Part shown: one piece after another, positions 1 to 7,611 of the stretch | Numbering within the stretch: position 1 is the first letter of the stretch | Layout of the letters: each line of letters starts with the position of its first letter | DNA from: Kaustia mangrovi | Lineage (GTDB): Bacteria; Pseudomonadota; Alphaproteobacteria; Rhizobiales; Im1 | Reading direction: 5' to 3' | Assembly (NCBI RefSeq): GCF_015482775.1 | Contig: NZ_CP058214.1 | Location: 3,400,501 to 3,464,500 of the forward strand | DNA: 64,000 bases | Position numbers and translations under genes: made by a program | The notes under the pieces: generated by a model | The model's input: the letters and a program-made list of their open reading frames with translations, nothing else | Database searches by the model: none | Told to the model about the DNA's origin: nothing

Positions 1-1
1 C

Positions 2-286
2 AAGGATGCCGCCACGACAAAGGACGAGCTCGCCTACTACACGATCACAGGGGCGGTCTATAAGGCGCTCGTCGACGCCTATGATCGGTTGCGGAAAGAG
101 GGAGTGGATCCGGAGGACTTCCTTGTCGAGACCGCGCCAGCGCTGGGCTACGCGGTCTTTCAGGCGATGGCGCCGGGTTACGAAGAGGGGACGTGGCCGC
201 ACTGGCTGCCGGACGCGCTGGAAGAGGCCAAGCAATCGGCCCTCGATGCGGCGCGCAACGCGCAGAAGGTCAGGATGATCCAATGA
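2..286 (+). CDS. Phage accessory protein, 5' truncated by window edge
   Basis: The frame is open from base 2 to the TGA at 284-286, so the start lies outside the window. The visible 94 residues are acidic and helical-looking, with a tryptophan/proline patch (WPHWLPDALEEA) and no recognisable domain. The stop overlaps the ATG of the next gene (ATGA at 283-286), typical of a compact phage operon. A downstream ATG at 89 is inside the same frame but has no better ribosome site. Function unknown; membership of the element is inferred from the genes that follow. Confidence 0.6.
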   Translation, partial: KDAATTKDELAYYTITGAVYKALVDAYDRLRKEGVDPEDFLVETAPALGYAVFQAMAPGYEEGTWPHWLPDALEEAKQSALDAARNAQKVRMIQ

Positions 287-525
287 CACGCGACGAAGCA
301 CTGCACGTCGCCGGCGCCGTCCCCATCGTGGCGGCGGCGCTTCTGCTTCCCTGGGGGCTCGGCGCGGTTGTCGTCAACGCCGCGCTCTGGATCCTCCGGG
401 AGGTGGCGCAGAACGGATGGGCGGTCCATGAGTGGTCATGGCACGTCCACAGGGAATGGCTCTTTCCGGCGGCGGCGGGCGCCATCGTCTGGGGGCTATG
501 GGCGATCTGGACGATGGTGATCTGA
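283..525 (+). CDS. Small membrane protein of the mobile element
   Basis: This 80-residue protein has two hydrophobic segments: one at about residues 10-32, rich in Ala/Leu/Val, and one at the C-terminus, ending WAIWTMVI. They are separated by a Trp/His-rich loop. That is the shape of a small two-pass membrane protein such as a holin-like or superinfection protein, but no family is recognised. It is translationally coupled at both ends: its ATG overlaps the upstream stop and its TGA overlaps the ATG of the XRE gene. Confidence 0.6.
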   Translation: MTRDEALHVAGAVPIVAAALLLPWGLGAVVVNAALWILREVAQNGWAVHEWSWHVHREWLFPAAAGAIVWGLWAIWTMVI

Positions 526-797
526 TGGAAGCACATACGCACTACAAGCTCGACTACAGGGCCTTCGGCGCGGCGGTTCGGGATCGGCGCAAGGCGCTCG
601 GTCACAGCCTGCGGAAGGTCGAGAAGGAGAGTGGGGTGACGCACAGCGTCATCAACTCTGTCGAGGCCGGCAAGGCCTGTCAGGCGGAGACCTTCTTCAA
701 CCTCTGCAAGTGGCTGGAGACGGTCCCGACCACCTTCATGCAGGAGAAGCCGGTCGACGAAGAGATCGAAGACGAAGAGGAAAAGGAGGTGACCTAG
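525..797 (+). CDS. XRE-family helix-turn-helix regulator
   Basis: A 90-residue protein. Residues about 14-60 form a lambda-repressor-like helix-turn-helix (RDRRKALGHSLRKVEKESGV, then a second helix starting THSVINSVE). The C-terminus is very acidic (EEIEDEEEKEVT). The start at 525 overlaps the previous stop; longer in-frame starts would run through that gene. It is the only DNA-binding regulator in the element part of the window, so the repeated sites at 1082-1146 are plausible targets, which is inference. It is followed by a plus-strand terminator. Confidence 0.75.
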   Translation: MEAHTHYKLDYRAFGAAVRDRRKALGHSLRKVEKESGVTHSVINSVEAGKACQAETFFNLCKWLETVPTTFMQEKPVDEEIEDEEEKEVT

Positions 798-831
798 ACC
801 AATACCCTGAGCCGATACATTGCCTAACTCG

Positions 832-863
832 CGCCCTGGCCGCTCTCCCGGCCGGGGCGTTTT
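832..863 (+). terminator. Rho-independent terminator after the XRE gene
   Basis: An 11-bp stem (832-842 with 849-859, one G-T pair) with a six-base loop is followed directly by TTTT. It lies 35 bases after the XRE stop and should end the small-gene operon. Confidence 0.75.
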
Positions 864-874
864 CGTATGCGCGG

Positions 875-965
875 AAAAACGAAGCCCCACGGCCGGGGAA
901 CCGTGGGGCTTCTGTGTATCCGGCCCGAAGACCGTGAGGGATGAGAGATACACAACAGACGCGTG
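875..965 (-). ncRNA. Possible minus-strand small RNA 1
   Basis: A perfect 12-bp stem (881-892 with 901-912, loop of eight) is followed on the minus strand by a T run (875-879), so it reads as a minus-strand terminator. No minus-strand gene exists here. Upstream on the minus strand lies a TTGACT box (plus 992-997) with a weak -10 (TAGCGT) 17 bases further on, which would give a transcript of about 90 bases. The terminator is clear; the promoter and the RNA are inferred. Confidence 0.35.
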
Positions 966-999
966 AGAGACGCTAGAAGCGTATGATGCGATAGTCAAC

Positions 1000-1060
1000 A
1001 AAAAAAGGCCCCGCCGAAGCGGGGCCTAGTGCAGGGAGGAAACGCCCAGATGAAGGGCAA
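1000..1060 (-). ncRNA. Possible minus-strand small RNA 2
   Basis: A 9-bp stem (1006-1014 with 1019-1027, CGAA loop) is followed on the minus strand by seven T, a textbook terminator. Facing it is a good minus-strand promoter: -35 TTGACG (plus 1090-1095), 16-base spacer, -10 TAATAT (plus 1068-1073). Together they would make an RNA of about 60 bases. There is no reading frame of note. It could be an antisense or regulatory RNA of the mobile element. Confidence 0.45.
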
Positions 1061-1067
1061 CGCGCAG

Positions 1068-1146
1068 ATATTATCAGAGCCACAAATGACGTCAACGCAT
1101 ATATGATGCGATAAAATTGACAAATGAAGCGTTTGATGTCATTTGT
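1068..1146. promoter_or_regulatory. Control region with operator-like repeats and promoter boxes
   Basis: ACAAATGACGTCAA at 1082-1095 and TTGATGTCATTTGT at 1133-1146 form an inverted repeat with one mismatch. A third half-site, ACAAATGA, lies at 1120-1127. The word TGATGCGATA occurs at 984-993 and 1104-1113. A TTGACA box (1117-1122) points right towards the next gene, and the minus-strand promoter overlaps the left half-site. This arrangement looks like a phage-type operator controlling divergent transcription; the XRE protein is the natural candidate ligand. Confidence 0.5.
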
Positions 1147-1186
1147 AGCGAAACGCTACAGACGGGTTTGCACGGAGGATAGGAAG

Positions 1187-1363
1187 GTGAAGAAGGGAGA
1201 CACGGTTTTCATTCAACAGGGCGGCCATCGCATGCCGGTCAAGCTGATCTCCATAGACGGCCCCCTCGCGACCATTGAGGTGGATGGCGCCCATTATTGG
1301 GAACGCGGCCCGCGCATGGAACGTCGCGTTGTCCGCACGGCCGTACTCCACGAGACCGCGTGA
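1187..1363 (+). CDS. Small hypothetical protein of the mobile element
   Basis: A 58-residue protein starting at GTG 1187, preceded by GGAGG at a good distance; the longer in-frame ATG at 1124 lies inside the operator region and lacks a ribosome site. The sequence alternates beta-prone stretches (GDTVFIQQGG, PVKLISIDG, ATIEVDGAHYW), suggesting a small beta-barrel. No family recognised. Composition matches neighbouring element genes. Confidence 0.55.
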   Translation: MKKGDTVFIQQGGHRMPVKLISIDGPLATIEVDGAHYWERGPRMERRVVRTAVLHETA

Positions 1364-1418
1364 CCCGCCCCGGCGGCATCTCCGGGTGCCGCCCAGCCGG
1401 AGCACGGAGGATCGTCCC

Positions 1419-1652
1419 ATGCATAAACCCAAGCGCATTCAGATCGAGCACGGCGGCAGGGCCGGCACGTTCTACGCCAGCGTTGAGATCCAGGAGCTCG
1501 ATCCCGTTACGCCGCCGCATCGCCTCCGCCCATTCCGCATCACACTCTGGAACGACGGTCTGGAGGCTCGTGCTGATCTCGGTCTCGACCATCTCCGCGG
1601 CCTCGCAGAGTGGATCGACCAGGCGCTGCGGGCGCATGAGGGCGAGGACTAG
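1419..1652 (+). CDS. Small hypothetical protein of the mobile element
   Basis: A 77-residue protein starting at ATG 1419, with GGAGG 9-13 bases upstream. The N-terminus is basic (MHKPKRIQIEH) and the C-terminal half is a probable helix (LDHLRGLAEWIDQALRAHE). No signal peptide, membrane segment or known domain is visible. It sits in a same-strand run of tiny genes, which suggests co-transcription. Confidence 0.55.
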   Translation: MHKPKRIQIEHGGRAGTFYASVEIQELDPVTPPHRLRPFRITLWNDGLEARADLGLDHLRGLAEWIDQALRAHEGED

Positions 1653-1693
1653 CGCGGGCGCGCCGGTCCGCAGCATCACGGAAGGACGCAACG

Positions 1694-1909
1694 ATGCCGG
1701 TTATCCATGACGAGATCGATGCCAGGCGCCTTGGCCGCGAAAGGCGGGAACGCCAGCGGCGGGCGGTAATCCGCGTGCTTTCGCTCTTGGCGGTGGTGAT
1801 CGTGGGCTTTGTCATCGCTGCACTGATGGCGCCACCGGACGAACCGGTCACCGCCGCCGAGAAGCGCTCCAAGCTCTTCTACGACCGCATCGAGCCGGAG
1901 GATCAGTAA
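1694..1909 (+). CDS. Single-pass membrane protein
   Basis: The 71-residue protein has an Arg-rich N-terminal half (RRLGRERRERQRR), one hydrophobic helix at about residues 26-46 (VLSLLAVVIVGFVIAALMA) and an acidic tail. This predicts an N-in, C-out small membrane protein. Its stop shares a base with the next ATG (1909), so translation is coupled. No family recognised. Confidence 0.55.
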   Translation: MPVIHDEIDARRLGRERRERQRRAVIRVLSLLAVVIVGFVIAALMAPPDEPVTAAEKRSKLFYDRIEPEDQ

Positions 1910-2091
1910 TGCCGGACCAGATCCGACAAGCCTTTAGCGCGTGGTGGCGCAGTGGCGAGCGCATCGAGGGACGCATCAACGAACACGCCCGCGCCCGCGA
2001 GGACTTCGAGGCCGGGTTCAATGCCGGCAAGGCGCAGGCCTATGCCGAGATCGAACGGGAACGGGCCCGGATCCGGGCCGGCATCGGGTAG
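1909..2091 (+). CDS. Small charged helical protein
   Basis: A 60-residue, almost entirely helical and highly charged protein (repeated Glu/Arg, for example YAEIERERARIRAG), coupled to the preceding membrane protein. It could form a short coiled coil. Function unknown. Confidence 0.5.
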   Translation: MPDQIRQAFSAWWRSGERIEGRINEHARAREDFEAGFNAGKAQAYAEIERERARIRAGIG

Positions 2092-2103
2092 GGGAAAGCA
2101 GCC

Positions 2104-2193
2104 ATGATCGACATCGACGACATCGTATCCGCCGCCTTCGTGGCGATCCTCTTCGGCGGCATCGCCATGCTCTGGATCGGGTTGCCAGCATGA
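2104..2193 (+). CDS. 29-residue membrane peptide
   Basis: A very short frame starting at ATG 2104 after GGGGAAAG. It encodes an acidic N-terminus (MIDIDDI) and one hydrophobic helix ending IAMLWIGLPA. Its TGA overlaps the next ATG (ATGA, 2190-2193). The coupling and membrane-peptide character support it as a real micro-gene of the element. Confidence 0.45.
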   Translation: MIDIDDIVSAAFVAILFGGIAMLWIGLPA

Positions 2194-2767
2194 CCTGTAT
2201 CGTGGGACTTGCGCATCATGGCATCGTCTATATCGGCGGTGACAGCGCCGCCGTCGACGGCCACGGTACGACGTTTCTCCAGAAGGCGCCGAAGGTGTTC
2301 AGCGTGGGCCCTTCCTGATCGGCTACACGACATCGTTCCGCATGGGCCAGATCCTCGCCCATCACCTGGAGGTTCCCGACTACCGGATCGGCAGCGACGT
2401 GGAGCACTTCATGGCGACGGAGTTCGTCGATGCCGTTCGGTCCTGCCTGTCCTCTGGTGGGTTTGCCACGAGCAAGGACGGCCGTGAGGCCGGCGGCGAC
2501 TTTCTCGTCGGCTTCGTGGGCCGGCTCTTCATGGTGCAGGAGGACTTCGCGGTGACGGAGCCGGCCAACTCCTTCGCGGCTGTGGGAAGCGGCTGGCAGC
2601 TTGCGCTCGGCGCCATGGCCGTCTCGACGCGGAGAGCGCCAGCGAAGCGGATCGCCGCTGCGCTCGGCGCGGCGGCGCAGATGCACAGCTATGTCCGCGA
2701 GCCATTCTGTATCCGCGCCATGAGCTGGGGCACCGTGCAAGGCCATCTCAGGGCATACGAGATATGA
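2190..2767 (+). CDS. Ntn-hydrolase (proteasome-beta-like) protein in two frames
   Basis: Residues MTCIVGLAHHGIVYIGGDSA match the start of phage and bacterial 20S-proteasome-beta-like proteins, with Thr2 as the expected nucleophile after Met removal. The frame stops at 2316-2318, but the next frame continues without loss (FLIGYTTSFRMGQ) to 2767. A -1 shift gives a 192-residue protein. The switch falls on G GGC CCT at 2306-2312, which is a canonical X XXY YYZ slippery heptamer in the correct phase. Either programmed frameshifting or one lost base (mutation or sequencing error) would explain it. Substrate unknown. Confidence 0.65.
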
Positions 2768-3042
2768 CCGAACGCCTCGATCATGCCGTTGCCGTTCAGC
2801 CGGAGCCGATGTTCGTCTCCGAGGCCGAACTGAGGCGCCGTCTCGGCATGGGAGAGAAGAAGTGGCGGCGGGTCCGCGCCGAGTTCGAGCGCATCGGGAT
2901 GCCGCCGGCCGACCATATCACCGGCATGTGGTTCTGGCCCGCCGTCAAAGCCTTCCTCTACCGCCGCGCCGGGCTTGAGACTAGTCTGGATCCGTCAAGG
3001 TCAATCTCCGTTCACGAGAAGGAGTATTGGGATGAGACGTGA
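2764..3042 (+). CDS. Excisionase-like / small DNA-binding protein
   Basis: A 92-residue protein overlapping the previous stop (ATGA, 2764-2767) and overlapping the integrase start by 11 bases. Residues 17-60 (FVSEAELRRRLGMGEKKWRRV, then a MWFWP segment) resemble the winged-helix fold of excisionases and MerR-like adaptors. A small basic protein directly before a tyrosine integrase is the usual place for xis. The assignment rests on position and fold impression rather than a diagnostic motif. Confidence 0.5.
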   Translation: MTERLDHAVAVQPEPMFVSEAELRRRLGMGEKKWRRVRAEFERIGMPPADHITGMWFWPAVKAFLYRRAGLETSLDPSRSISVHEKEYWDET

Positions 3043-4258
3043 TCCCACCGACCCGCTGTGGTCGCCAGGTCTCAAGACACGACAGAACCGCGACGGATCG
3101 ACAACCTACTACTGGGTCGCCGGCAAGGTGGTCCGCGATACCAAGGGCTTTCTCCCGAAGACGGCCAGGCTGATCGGGGACACCGAAGCGGACCGCGCCG
3201 CGGAGTGCCGACGGCTGACCGCCGAGTTGCGGGAATGGCTTGCCGGGAAACAGCGATCCCGCCTGCAGTTCGACGGGACCGTCAACAGCGTTCTGGACTA
3301 CTACGAGCGCCACGACGACAGCCCGATGCAGTCCGTGAAGTGGTGTTCGGCGGAGAGCTATCGGTCCGCGATCAAGACGATGCGCAAGGCCATCGGCCAC
3401 AAGAAGCTCGTCAACATCGTCGGCATCGATCTCAAGCGATGGTACCGCGAGCTCGCGAAACCAGCGAAACCAGGTGGAAAGGAACGGGTGCCCCGCGCCC
3501 ACTTCTATTGCTGCCGCCTCCGGGATGCTGTTGCCTTCGGTGTCTCGCTGGGTCTGCCGGAGTGCGACCGGTTGCACCGGGCCTTTTCCGAGGTCCGCCT
3601 GCAGGCGCCGACACCGCGCGAGGACTATCTCACCTACGACCATGTCGTCGCCATCATCGGTGAGGCGCATCGGCGGGGGCGGCACAGCCTCGCGCTGGCG
3701 CAGGCGATCCAGTACGAGTTGACGCTCCGCCAGAAGGACGTGATCGGGGAGTGGGTCCCGCAGTCCTACGCCCCGGACGTCTCCGGGATCCGCAACGATC
3801 ACGGAAAGGTCTGGATGAACGGCCTGCTCTGGTCGCATATCGATGCGGACCTGATCCTGCGGAAGAAGACGACGAAGACCGGCCAGGAGGCCGTCTTCAA
3901 CCTTCGGCTTTATCCGCTCGTGATGCAGGAGCTGGAGCGTGTCCCCGCCGGCAAGCGCGTCGGCCCCATCATCATCAACGAGAATACCGGCCGCCCGTGG
4001 ACCCGGGCGACCTTCACGGCGGTCTGGCGCAAGATCGCCGATGCGGTCGACGTCCCGTCCACGGTGCAGAGCCGTGACAGCCGCGCCGGCGGCCTGACAG
4101 AGCTCGGCGACTACGGCGTCGACGTCGAGCTGATGCGGCATCACGCCCAGCACCGGAACATCTCCACGACTGGGCGCTACAACCGTCGCACACTGGAGAA
4201 GACGTCGAGGGTTGCGGAGCTGCGCGCGGCGGCGCGTAGGAACGCGACCGGAACGTAA
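3032..4258 (+). CDS. int: Tyrosine recombinase / phage integrase
   Basis: A 408-residue site-specific recombinase that would join the element to the chromosome. Catalytic residues visible: Arg233 (LTLRQKD), a Lys-rich strand at 278-282 (RKKTTK), Arg351 (RDSRAGG), His374 (HHAQHRN) and the nucleophile Tyr383 (TGRYNRR). The residue two before the second Arg is not His (QSRDSR), a known variation. An N-terminal arm and core-binding domain precede residue 200. ATG 3032 was chosen because GGAG lies 9-12 bases upstream; 2975 would run back through the excisionase-like gene. It is the last element gene, pointing to the chromosomal junction. Confidence 0.9.
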   Translation: MRRDPTDPLWSPGLKTRQNRDGSTTYYWVAGKVVRDTKGFLPKTARLIGDTEADRAAECRRLTAELREWLAGKQRSRLQFDGTVNSVLDYYERHDDSPMQSVKWCSAESYRSAIKTMRKAIGHKKLVNIVGIDLKRWYRELAKPAKPGGKERVPRAHFYCCRLRDAVAFGVSLGLPECDRLHRAFSEVRLQAPTPREDYLTYDHVVAIIGEAHRRGRHSLALAQAIQYELTLRQKDVIGEWVPQSYAPDVSGIRNDHGKVWMNGLLWSHIDADLILRKKTTKTGQEAVFNLRLYPLVMQELERVPAGKRVGPIIINENTGRPWTRATFTAVWRKIADAVDVPSTVQSRDSRAGGLTELGDYGVDVELMRHHAQHRNISTTGRYNRRTLEKTSRVAELRAAARRNATGT

Positions 4259-4281
4259 CGTCGGAACGTCGGTCGGAACGA
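4239..4281 (+). repeat. GGAACG direct repeats at the integrase 3' end
   Basis: The octamer CGGAACGT occurs at 4249-4256 and 4262-4269, CGGAACGA at 4274-4281, and a partial copy GGAACG at 4239-4244, that is, at 10-13-base spacing across the integrase stop. Regularly spaced direct repeats beside int are typical of integrase arm-type sites. This is inference. Confidence 0.35.
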
Positions 4282-4570
4282 ATAACTTTGATGATTGCAG
4301 AACAGGCGTGATTTCAGGACCTTGACAGATCACAGCCAAAGGTTTCGCTTTAAAAAAGCGCTAAAAAGTGAGGGACAAAATCGCCAGAAATGCCCGCGGC
4401 CTGCACGCGAACGGAAGGGTCCGGGCGGTGCCGAAAGGGTCGGACAGGGCGAAAAACCGGGGCGTATCCCGGGGGTTACAGGCTACCACTTGTGATTTTG
4501 CATTTGCCTGCACCATATTGATCGCCATATACCGACGCACGAACGAGGCAGGTATTCGACCGATAATCTC
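4259..4570. other. Non-coding junction between integrase and mnmA
   Basis: No convincing gene. It holds the repeats above, an AT-rich inverted repeat (CGCTTT AAA AAAGCG, 4346-4360) and the mnmA upstream region. The element/chromosome junction (attachment site) should lie here, but it cannot be defined because the other end of the element is outside the window. I could fold no tRNA in it. Confidence 0.4.
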
Positions 4571-5830
4571 ATGCTGACCGGGACGACGACAGACTGCGTG
4601 GGGGCGCTGTGCGCGGGCCATGGGCCCGACGGCATGGACCTGCCCGGCCATCCGTCGCAGACGCGCGTCGTGGTCGCGATGTCGGGCGGTGTCGATTCCT
4701 CGCTGGTCGCCGCCCTGCTCAAGCGTGCGGGCTACGACGTCGTCGGCATCACCCTCCAGCTCTACGATCACGGTGCGGCCACGGCGCGCGGGCGCACATG
4801 CTGCGCCGGCCAGGACATTCACGATGCCCGCCGGGTCGCGGAGGCGATCGGCATTCCCCATTACGTTCTCGACTACGAATCCCGGTTCCGCGATTCAGTC
4901 ATCGAGGACTTCGCCGACAGCTATCTGGCCGGCGAGACGCCCATACCCTGCGTGCGCTGCAATCAGGGGGTCAAGTTCCGCGACCTGCTCGGCATGGCCC
5001 GCGATCTGGGCGCACAGGCGCTCGCCACGGGCCACTACATCGCGAGCCGCGACCGCGGAGACGGGTCGGGCCACCGCGATCTCCTGACGGCAGCCGATCC
5101 CGATCGCGACCAGAGCTATTTCCTGTTCGCCACCACACAAGACCAGCTCGACTATCTTCGCTTCCCGCTCGGGACGATGACCAAGCCGCAAGTCCGACGG
5201 CTCGCCGCGGAGTTCGGCCTCGCGGTCGCCGACAAGCCGGACAGCCAGGATATCTGCTTCGTGCCGGACGGGCGCTATGCCACGGTCGTGGAGCGGCTGC
5301 GTCCGCATGCCGGCGAGCCGGGCGATATCGTCCATATTGACGGGCGGGTCCTCGGGCGCCATCGCGGCATCGTGCACTATACGATCGGCCAGCGCCGCGG
5401 GCTGGGCGTGGCGGACGGCGAACCGCTCTTCGTGCTCCGCATCGAGCCGGCGACGCGCCGCCTTATTGTCGGCCCGAAAGAAGCCTTATTGTGCCGCACC
5501 ATGATATTGCGCGACGTCAACTGGCTGGGTGCGGCCGGTCTGGACGATGTGCCGGAAGAGGGGATCGACCTCCATGTCCGCATCCGGTCCACGCGGCCTC
5601 CCATGCCGGCGCGGCTGACGGTGCGCGACGGGCGGGCGAGCGTGTGCCTTTCGGACGGCGATTACGGCGTTTCGCCGGGGCAGGCATGCGTCTTCTACGA
5701 GGCGCCGGGCTCCGGCGCACGAGTGCTGGGCGGTGGCTGGATCGCCTCCGCCCCGACGGAATGGGAACTGGAGGCGGAGCGTCACGCCCATTTTGCCGAC
5801 AACCGGCAAATGGTGGCGGTGGGCCGCTGA
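4571..5830 (+). CDS. mnmA: tRNA-specific 2-thiouridylase MnmA
   Basis: MnmA thiolates U34 of Lys, Glu and Gln tRNAs in the cytoplasm, using ATP and sulfur relayed from cysteine desulfurase. Visible marks: PP-loop MSGGVDSS (about residues 37-44), the catalytic Cys of CVRCNQG (residues 126-132), the second catalytic Cys in [10 protein letters not shown] (about 225), and the GQRRGLGV segment of the central domain. At 419 residues it is full length for alphaproteobacteria. ATG 4571 gives a 31-residue lead before the core; ATG 4634 is an alternative. As a housekeeping gene it marks the chromosomal side of the element. Confidence 0.93.
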   Translation: MLTGTTTDCVGALCAGHGPDGMDLPGHPSQTRVVVAMSGGVDSSLVAALLKRAGYDVVGITLQLYDHGAATARGRTCCAGQDIHDARRVAEAIGIPHYVLDYESRFRDSVIEDFADSYLAGETPIPCVRCNQGVKFRDLLGMARDLGAQALATGHYIASRDRGDGSGHRDLLTAADPDRDQSYFLFATTQDQLDYLRFPLGTMTKPQVRRLAAEFGLAVADKPDSQDICFVPDGRYATVVERLRPHAGEPGDIVHIDGRVLGRHRGIVHYTIGQRRGLGVADGEPLFVLRIEPATRRLIVGPKEALLCRTMILRDVNWLGAAGLDDVPEEGIDLHVRIRSTRPPMPARLTVRDGRASVCLSDGDYGVSPGQACVFYEAPGSGARVLGGGWIASAPTEWELEAERHAHFADNRQMVAVGR

Positions 5831-5838
5831 CGAGGATT

Positions 5839-6597
5839 ATGATGCCGTATCGCGCGGCGAAAAGGGAGCGGTCATTGAGCAAGCTCACGGAGATGAAGGA
5901 GGAGGCGGTACGCCGCGCCTATGCGCGCTGGGCGCCGGTCTACGACATGACCTTCGGCCTGGTCGCGGAGTTCGGGCGCTCGCGGACGGTCGACTTCATC
6001 AACCGTCGCAGGGGACGGGTTCTCGAAGTCGGTGTGGGTACGGGCATGTCGCTGCCGCGCTATCGCCCCGAGATCGAGGTCACGGGCATCGACCTGAGCC
6101 CGGAGATGCTGGCCAAGGCGCGCGCCCGGGTGGCGCGCCGCGGGCTCGACAATGTCGCCGCCATCGAGGAGATGGACGCCTCCGACATGGCGTTCGAGGA
6201 CAACAGCTTCGATGTCGTCGTCGCCATGTATGTGATGACGGTGGTGCCCGATCCCGAGCGCGTGATGCGCGAACTCGCGCGGGTCTGCCGGCCCGGCGGC
6301 GAGGTGCTCGTCGTCAACCATTTCAGCCAGGATCACGGTATTCGCGGCGCGGTGGAGAAGGGCATGGCCCGGTTTGCCGAGGCGCTCGGCTGGCGTCCTG
6401 AGTTTCCGCTCGACACGGTACTCGTCTGCGAGGATCTGGAGCTGAAGGAGGAGCAGCCGCTCAAGCCCTTCGGCCTGTTCACCATGCTGCGTTTCGTGAA
6501 GACGGAGCCGGGGGCTGCCCGCCCGCTCGCCCCGAAGTCGGGCACCAGCACGGTCGGCCAGCCGGGCGGCGTGCGCGTCGGCGACGTTCCTGCCTGA
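5839..6597 (+). CDS. pmtA: Phosphatidylethanolamine N-methyltransferase (Rhodobacter type)
   Basis: A SAM-dependent class I methyltransferase that converts phosphatidylethanolamine stepwise to phosphatidylcholine. The core contains YARWAPVYD, the SAM loop VLEVGVGTG, GIDLSPEML, and VVAMYVMTVVPDPERVM, which is the pattern of Rhodobacter-type PmtA (UbiE-like) rather than the Sinorhizobium type. The C-terminus carries about 40 extra residues rich in Pro/Gly/Ser. Start: ATG 5839 or 5842, but TTG 5875 has a better GGGAG ribosome site and begins closer to the conserved part. It follows mnmA by only 8 bases. Confidence 0.82.
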   Translation: MMPYRAAKRERSLSKLTEMKEEAVRRAYARWAPVYDMTFGLVAEFGRSRTVDFINRRRGRVLEVGVGTGMSLPRYRPEIEVTGIDLSPEMLAKARARVARRGLDNVAAIEEMDASDMAFEDNSFDVVVAMYVMTVVPDPERVMRELARVCRPGGEVLVVNHFSQDHGIRGAVEKGMARFAEALGWRPEFPLDTVLVCEDLELKEEQPLKPFGLFTMLRFVKTEPGAARPLAPKSGTSTVGQPGGVRVGDVPA

Positions 6598-6620
6598 ACC
6601 CGCTCCCGGAACCCGATCTC

Positions 6621-6645
6621 TGAGGCCGGTTACGAGCCGGCCTCA
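6621..6645. terminator. Hairpin between convergent pmtA and DUF72 gene
   Basis: TGAGGCCGG (6621-6629) pairs perfectly with CCGGCCTCA (6637-6645) around a seven-base loop, and it overlaps the DUF72 stop. There is no T run, so it may act as a bidirectional, weak or Rho-assisted terminator. Confidence 0.5.
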
Positions 6646-7446
6646 GGATGCGCTGTCGGCCATGCCGTCGAGCAGGGCCTGCATCCTCAGCGCGTTGCGC
6701 ACCGCGTCGTCGTCGGTGTCGGTATTGTCGAAATAGATGTGGATGTCGCGGCCCTTCGCGCGCTCGCCATGGAGCCATTCGGCCCAGTCGCGGAGCGCGT
6801 CCTCGTCATAGAGGCCGCGATAGGCAGCCTCGCGCCCATGAAGTCGCACATAGACGAAGGGGGCCGTGACGATGCGCGGCGCCGAAAGCGGGCCGATCTC
6901 GAAGGGCACGAAGGCGACGCCGTGCTTCTCCAGGCAGGCGAACACTTTCTCGTCATGCCAGCTCGGGTCCCGGAACTCCATGGCGCAGTGCTGGTTCGCC
7001 GGCAGCCTGGCGAGAAAGGTGTCGAGGCGTTTCAGGTCTTTTGCGAAGTTCGGAGGAAGCTGGAACAGGACGGGGCCGCGCCGGTGCCCGAGCGCGCGCG
7101 TGGCCGCGAAGAATGCTGCCAGATGGTCGGCGCAGTCCCTCAGCCGCTTCATGTGGGTGATCGCGCGCCAGGCCTTGAGAGAAAAGCGGAAGCCGTGGCC
7201 CGGCGTCGCCTCGGCCCAGTGCTGGATCATCTGCTCGGAGGGCGGGCGGTAGAAGGTGGCATTCACCTCGACGCTTCTCAGATGGCCGGCATAGTGCCCG
7301 AGCCAGTTCCGCTGGGCGAGCCCGCGCGGATAGAACCGCCCGCGCCAGGTCTTGTAGCTCCAGCCCGATGTTCCCACCCAGGCATCGGCCACGGCAGGAC
7401 CTCTCCAGTCGTCGACGGGCCCGCGCGGAACGCTGGGGCCGGACAT
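6643..7446 (-). CDS. DUF72 (YecE-like) TIM-barrel protein
   Basis: A 267-residue member of the DUF72 family. Typical segments: WVGTSGWSYKTWRGRFYP, VEVNATFYRPPS, GPVLFQLPPNF, MEFRDPSWH, VYVRLHGR and the C-terminal IYFDNTDTDDDAVRNAL. The family is widespread, has a TIM-barrel fold and lacks a firmly established reaction. I chose ATG 7446; frames further upstream read into low-complexity sequence. It is convergent with pmtA and stands alone. Confidence 0.85.
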   Translation of the reverse strand: MSGPSVPRGPVDDWRGPAVADAWVGTSGWSYKTWRGRFYPRGLAQRNWLGHYAGHLRSVEVNATFYRPPSEQMIQHWAEATPGHGFRFSLKAWRAITHMKRLRDCADHLAAFFAATRALGHRRGPVLFQLPPNFAKDLKRLDTFLARLPANQHCAMEFRDPSWHDEKVFACLEKHGVAFVPFEIGPLSAPRIVTAPFVYVRLHGREAAYRGLYDEDALRDWAEWLHGERAKGRDIHIYFDNTDTDDDAVRNALRMQALLDGMADSAS

Positions 7447-7542
7447 TCGCGTTTTGGGCAGCGGCGCACGCCGCGATCCCACATGAGTACCCCAGCGTGC
7501 GAGACGAAAACGACAAGAGTGTGGGCACCGCCCACCCGCCGC

Positions 7543-7571
7543 TTGACTTGCCGCGGTCACCCCCCTTATAT
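7543..7571 (+). promoter_or_regulatory. Promoter of tRNA-Met
   Basis: -35 TTGACT (7543-7548), 17-base spacer and -10 TTATAT (7566-7571), about 40 bases before the tRNA. It is one of the best sigma-70-type matches in the window. Confidence 0.65.
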
Positions 7572-7611
7572 CGGCGCCAGCGGGCCGCACCGACCGGTCG
7601 GCCCACCCTGT

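Noticed and set aside
4259-4570. tRNA or tmRNA as the attachment site
   Set aside because: No cloverleaf, anticodon stem or CCA-ending arm could be folded in this stretch; the only tRNA is at 7612-7688, separated by three genes.
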